A stretch of DNA of 64,000 bases, taken from Pegethrix bostrychoides GSE-TBD4-15B. GTDB taxonomy: Bacteria; Cyanobacteriota; Cyanobacteriia; Elainellales; Elainellaceae. The stretch covers positions 62,001 to 126,000 of the forward strand of contig JAHHHV010000069.1 in the NCBI GenBank assembly GCA_019359155.1, read 5' to 3'. Below the pieces are notes generated by a model. That model worked only from the letters and a program-made list of their open reading frames with translations, had not been told where the DNA came from and did no database searches. Of this stretch, positions 62,031 through 64,000 are shown in pieces; the stretch's first letter is position 1; every line of letters starts with the position of its first letter. The position numbers were made by a program, and so were the translations under genes.

Positions 62031-63893
62031 CTAGAGATCCGTCGATACTTCGCGGGCAGAACGCTGGCTGGCTAGGAGCTGATGCGCGATGGCAAAATCG
62101 GCCATTGTGATCTGGATGGCGGCATCAGGGGAAGGTTGAGCGCGATATTTACGGATCGCCTCCAGAGCCGCCTGATTGCTCAGCAGCGCCAGATCGGCTC
62201 CGTTCCAGCCTGCGGTTTGGCTAGCCCAGAGACTTAGATCTACGGCTGCTAGAGGCCGATCGCGATTGTGGACTTGCAGAATCGACAGGCGGCTGGCTTG
62301 GTCAGGCAGATCGATTTTGAGCTGAAGGTCGAGCCGTCCGGCGCGAAGCAGCGCTGGGTCGAGCGCGTCAGGCCGATTAGTCGCTCCAATTAGCAGCACG
62401 TTAGGACAGGCTTGCAGACCGTCAAGTTCGGTTAAGAGCTGCCCCACTACCCGGTCGCTGACCCCCGAATCGCCCTGAAATTGGCCGCGTGCGGGAGCAA
62501 GCGTGTCAATTTCATCCACAAAGATGACGCAGGGAGCTGCCTGTCTAGCTTTAGCAAACAGCTCGCGCATAGCTTGCTCAGCTGCTCCCACCCAGCGACT
62601 CAACAGCTCGGGGCCATTTACCGCGATAAAATTGGCGCGAGCCTGAGAGGCAACCGCTTTGGCTAGCAGCGTTTTGCCTGTGCCCGGTGGCCCCCAAAGC
62701 AGAATGCCGCGCGGGGCTTTGGCTCCGGTTTGCTGATAGAGTTCTGGGTAGAGCAGAGCGCCTTCGACCGATTCTTGCAGCGTTTGCTTCGCGGCTGCCA
62801 GTCCGCCGATCTCCGCCCAGTCTGTCTGGGGAGATTCGACTTCGACTGAGCGCAGCACCGAGGGCTTGATTGCCTTGATTGCCTGCAAAAAGTCGGCTTG
62901 CGTAATGCTCATCTCGGCAGGTACTTCAGCTTGCAGGTCAGGAACCTGTCGCCGCAGGGCAATGTAGGCCGCCTGCTGACAGACTGCCCTTAGATCGGCT
63001 CCCACTAGCCCCACCGCCAGATCGGCAATTATCGCCAGATCAACTGTCCGATCGAGCGGCATCGAGCGGGTTTGAATCTGAAGGATTTCCAGGCGACCCT
63101 CGCGGTCGGGGACGCGGAACTGCACCTCGCGGTCGAGCCGCCCAGGACGACGCAGTGCCGGATCGAGGTGGTCAGGTCGATTGGTGGCAGCTAACACAAT
63201 CACGCCGTTGGTTGGGGCGAAGCCGTCCATCAGGCTCAAGAGCTGGGCGACTAGACGTTTCTCGACCTCGCCCTCGACTTTGGCGCGATCGGGGGCAAGG
63301 CTGTCAATCTCGTCAATAAATATGATGCAGGGGGCCGAGCGAGCCGCTCTCTCAAAAATATCGCGTAGGCGGGCTTCGGCTTCGCCATAATACTTGCCCA
63401 TGACTTCAGGGCCGACAATCGCAATGTGGTTCACGCCTAGCGCTTCGGCCAGCGCACGGGCAGTCAGAGTCTTGCCCGTGCCGGGTGGCCCGACTAGCAG
63501 CACGCCCTTAGAGGGTTCTAGCCCCAGCTTGTCGAGCAGTTCGGGACGCTTCAGCGGAATTTCGATTAGCTCGCGCAGCTCTTGCAAGACAGACGACAGC
63601 CCGCCCAAATCGCGCAGCGAGACTGGAGCCGCGCCATCTGAACTGCCGTTGGCAGGTGGGGGACTCTCTGGACGAGGCGATGTTGGGTTGGGGCGCATCC
63701 GGCTAGTGCCGACATGGCTGCTAGCGGCGCTGCTAGCGGTACTGCTGCGGGGCACGCTCCCCTGACGCGGAATGCTGCTGAGCGGACGAGCGTTAATGTG
63801 AATATCGGTCTTCAGCTCTCCCTGTTCGATTTTGTCTTCTAGAGCTTTAGCTAACTCCAGCAGTTGCTCAAATCCTCGAAATAGCTCGCTCAT
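62031..63893 (-). CDS. CDC48/p97-like protein with two AAA domains
   Basis: 620 residues. A helical N-terminus (FEQLLELAKALEDKIEQGELKTDI) and a Ser/Pro-rich linker precede AAA-1 (Walker A GPPGTGKT at 135-142, Walker B IIFIDEID, NRPDHLDPALRRPGRLDRE) and AAA-2 (second GPPGTGKT at about 405, VIFVDEIDTLAP, NRPDALDPALLRAGRLD). Both sites look active. The usual p97 N-domain is missing. Such ATPases unfold or extract proteins. It lies directly upstream of gvpA on the same strand. Similar AAA genes are, to my knowledge, found near gas-vesicle clusters of other bacteria, so a role in vesicle assembly or turnover is a fair inference. The first 40 residues loosely recall helical parts of GvpH. Confidence 0.9.
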   Translation of the reverse strand: MSELFRGFEQLLELAKALEDKIEQGELKTDIHINARPLSSIPRQGSVPRSSTASSAASSHVGTSRMRPNPTSPRPESPPPANGSSDGAAPVSLRDLGGLSSVLQELRELIEIPLKRPELLDKLGLEPSKGVLLVGPPGTGKTLTARALAEALGVNHIAIVGPEVMGKYYGEAEARLRDIFERAARSAPCIIFIDEIDSLAPDRAKVEGEVEKRLVAQLLSLMDGFAPTNGVIVLAATNRPDHLDPALRRPGRLDREVQFRVPDREGRLEILQIQTRSMPLDRTVDLAIIADLAVGLVGADLRAVCQQAAYIALRRQVPDLQAEVPAEMSITQADFLQAIKAIKPSVLRSVEVESPQTDWAEIGGLAAAKQTLQESVEGALLYPELYQQTGAKAPRGILLWGPPGTGKTLLAKAVASQARANFIAVNGPELLSRWVGAAEQAMRELFAKARQAAPCVIFVDEIDTLAPARGQFQGDSGVSDRVVGQLLTELDGLQACPNVLLIGATNRPDALDPALLRAGRLDLQLKIDLPDQASRLSILQVHNRDRPLAAVDLSLWASQTAGWNGADLALLSNQAALEAIRKYRAQPSPDAAIQITMADFAIAHQLLASQRSAREVSTDL

Positions 63894-64000
63894 AGGTTTG
63901 ATAATGAATCGCCGAATCTGGCTTTAGTTATCCCAAGTTTGATGCTATCCTCGCAGTGGTCTGGAAAATAGCCGAAAAAAATAGCCGAATGTTTAGATTG

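Overview
The window is chromosomal DNA of a cyanobacterium, most likely a filamentous, non-heterocystous Leptolyngbya-like form (inference). The evidence is a cyanobacterial-type gas-vesicle operon, two glycogen synthases, a Tll0287-type haem/cyclase receptor, ComFB, a long-form LrtA/HPF, large WD40 STAND and TIR proteins, and DUF4347/VCBS adhesins. I found no rRNA, tRNA, CRISPR array or intact transposase.

Layout. 1-15756 is a cell-surface region: a giant DUF4347/CSPG/VCBS adhesin that runs off the left edge, an intimin-like inverse autotransporter with a beta-helix passenger, a peptidoglycan-binding protein, a phosphodiesterase-type hydrolase, a small exported protein and an RTX-repeat protein. 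15998-21359 holds a divergent signalling pair: an NB-ARC/14-WD40 STAND ATPase and a haem-binding membrane nucleotide cyclase. 21360-23220 is a decayed stretch with two copies of a short repeat and a dead membrane-protein gene. 23221-26469 carries sodB, a small conserved gene and ppk1.

26648-33021 is the most interesting accessory segment. It has a SLOG/LSDAT-like sensor, a SLATT (DUF4231) membrane protein, two tiny exported paralogues sharing a C-N-P-N-D-P-x-T-C motif, and convergent to them a TIR-TIR-TM-WD40 protein. SLOG-SLATT pairs and TIR-WD40 proteins are predicted or known conflict/immune modules, so this is a candidate nucleotide-signalling defence island. dnaA and an AAE-family transporter follow. 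A COG0523 metallochaperone gene with a good Zur-type operator comes next, followed by a graveyard of gene fragments that includes the 3' end of a stand-alone hisI.

38158-51861 is mostly housekeeping: an SLH protein with a serine-hydrolase-like domain, a VOC protein, mutY, lipB, lrtA/hpf, an MFS pump behind four 14-bp iterons, a second RTX protein, glgA-trpD-glgA and comFB. 51893-56700 carries a UPF0182 membrane protein and gamma-glutamyltransferase. 57470-63893 is the gas-vesicle region, read leftward: a CDC48-like double-AAA ATPase, then gvpA-C-N-J-K-F. gvpG, gvpV and gvpW are absent here, and GvpC carries an unusual C-terminal winged-helix domain.

A window-wide theme is short tandem duplication (9-18 bp units), often in phase with the reading frame, in linkers and leaders of unrelated genes. 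This suggests frequent replication slippage. Glycogen, polyphosphate and gas-vesicle genes within one window fit a cell that adjusts buoyancy, but a functional link between them is only inference.
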